From: AP-15 sp963795485
Lineage (GTDB): Bacteria; Pseudomonadota; Alphaproteobacteria; ATCC43930; CGMCC-115725
Direction: 5' to 3'
DNA length: 64,000 nt
NCBI GenBank assembly: GCA_963795485.1
Contig: CAWCIL010000008.1
Location: 434,001 to 498,000, forward strand
Shown: positions 62,861 through 64,000 of the stretch, in pieces
How the letters are laid out: every line of letters starts with the position of its first letter
How positions within the stretch are numbered: the stretch's first letter is position 1
The notes under the pieces: generated by a model
The model's input: only the letters and a program-made list of their open reading frames with translations
Told to the model about the DNA's origin: nothing
Database searches by the model: none
Made by a program: the position numbers and the translations under genes

Positions 62861-64000
62861 CTATACCGCGCCGTCCTTGCGCAATTCGGCGATCGCAGCG
62901 CCATCGTAGCCGAGCCAATCGAGGACCTCGTCGGTGTGCTCGCCCAGCAGCGGCGAGCGCTTCACCTCGACCGGCGAATCCGAGAGGTTGATCGGCGAGC
63001 CGACCTGGACGTAGCGGCCGCGGGTCGGATGATCGACCTCGACCAGATAACCGCGCTCGTACAACGACTTGTCCTCGTAGATGTCCTTCATCGACAAGAT
63101 CGGGCCGCATGGCACATCGACATCGTTCAACGCCTGCATGACCTCGAATTTGGTCTTGGTCATCGTCCATTTCTCGATGATCGAGAAGCATTCCGGGATT
63201 TTCGGCAAACGCGCCTGCGGCGTCGCATATCCGGGATCGGTGATCAATTCCTCGCGGCCGCACAACCGCATCAGCGGCTCCCACGAGGGCGGCTGGATGA
63301 TCACATAGACCCAGTCGTTCTGCCCGCCCGCGGCGCAGCGCAGCGCCGCCCCCGGCTGGCCGCCGCCCGAGGCGTTGCCGGCGCGGGGCACGGCGTCGCC
63401 GAATTCCCGGTTGGGGTATTCCGGCAACGGACCCTTCATGATGCGCTGCTGGTCGCGCATCTTGACCCGGCAGAGGTTCAAGCACGGCGTCGGTCATCGC
63501 CACTTCGACACGCTGGCCCTTGCCGGTGCGCTCGCGCTGAAAGAGTGCCGCAAGAATGCCGGCGACGGTGTGCACGCCGGTGCCGCTGTCGCCGATCTGG
63601 GCGCCAGTCACGGTCGGCGGGCCGTCGTCCCAGCCGGTGGTGCTGGCCGACCCGCCCATGCATTGCGCGACATTTTCATAAGCCTTGCAATCGACAAAGG
63701 GGCCGGGGCCGAAGCCCTTGATCGAGGCGTAGATCACCCGCGGGTTCAGCTCCTGGAAACGCTCCCAGGTAAAGCCCTGGCGGTCGAGCACGCCGGGCCC
63801 GAAATTTTCGAGGATCACGTCGCAGCGCCGCACCAGCTCCTCGATCACCGCCCGGCCTTTTGGCGATTTCAGATTGACCGTGATGCTGCGCTTGTTCGAG
63901 TTCAGCATCGTGAAATAGAGGCTGTCGGCGCCCTTCACGTCCTGCAATTGGCCGCGGGTGATGTCGCCGCGCCCGGGCATCTCGATCTTGATCACATCCG
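62861..64000 (-). CDS. frc: Formyl-CoA:oxalate CoA-transferase (5' end beyond the window, one frameshift)
   Basis: Class III CoA-transferase moving CoA from formyl-CoA to oxalate. It aligns closely with the E. coli YfdW/Frc pattern: GRGDITRGQLQDVKGADSLY, FTMLNSNKRSITVNLKSPKG, SIKGFGPGPFVDCKAYENVA, the catalytic Asp in VAMTDAVL, then NLCRVKMRDQQRIMKG, FGDAVPRAGNASGGGQPG and KRSPLLGEHTDEVLDWLGYD. One break near 63480, just after the catalytic Asp, is restored by one base. The N-terminus lies past the right edge. With fds it forms an oxalate-to-CO2 route; oxalyl-CoA decarboxylase is not in view. Confidence 0.9.

Overview
The window is a GC-rich (roughly two thirds G+C by eye), gene-dense stretch of an alphaproteobacterial chromosome. 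Supporting this are a C4-pathway 5-aminolevulinate synthase, a full hopanoid gene set (squalene synthesis by HpnC/D/E, Shc, HpnH/G and the HpnI/J/K cyclitol-ether branch), a CcmF/H/I cytochrome c maturation block, carB followed by greA, and a formate dehydrogenase whose NuoE- and NuoF-like parts are fused as in Methylorubrum FDH1. The genus cannot be fixed from the sequence alone. No rRNA, tRNA, CRISPR array or recognisable insertion sequence was seen.

Layout. 1-16.7 kb: the end of a fused CydDC-like ABC exporter, a GST, an MFS pump, carB-greA, nhaA, an Lrp regulator, and a three-gene run (ELM1-like, tandem PAP2, 642-residue unknown). 16.8-25.5 kb: trxB, a LysR regulator, a strong candidate structured small RNA, an amidohydrolase, a complete branched-chain/amide-type ABC importer (livF-G-M-H plus binding protein) and a thioesterase-like protein. 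25.6-32.5 kb: glycogen-debranching enzyme, a cytochrome c with a PQQ-type sugar dehydrogenase, a DUF1989 protein, an amidase and small membrane or lipoproteins. 32.5-46.5 kb: hemA, then the hopanoid region in several blocks (hpnI-J-K; ispH-hpnH; hpnA-C-D-E-shc and hpnG). 46.5-50.5 kb: ccmF-H-I. 50.6-56.3 kb: accessory region with a decayed AbrB/PIN toxin-antitoxin pair, an acyl-CoA-dehydrogenase-fold flavoprotein, a DUF3574 lipoprotein, and a lower-GC island coding for a CHAT-type protease and companion genes. 56.3-64 kb: formate dehydrogenase (fdsA, fused fdsGB), a low-GC CBS-HEPN gene and formyl-CoA transferase, together an oxalate/formate oxidation module.

Two points dominate interpretation. 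First, many genes are broken by small indels, mostly of one polarity (one extra base, usually C or G). Intact genes sit next to broken ones, so I treat most breaks as probable sequence errors and give whole-gene coordinates spanning the frame changes. Second, the most novel content is the 53.5-56.3 kb island (CHAT protease plus partners). It is flanked by a direct repeat of the 3' end of the formate dehydrogenase gene, and another probable conflict-type gene (CBS plus HEPN) lies just upstream of the same operon.
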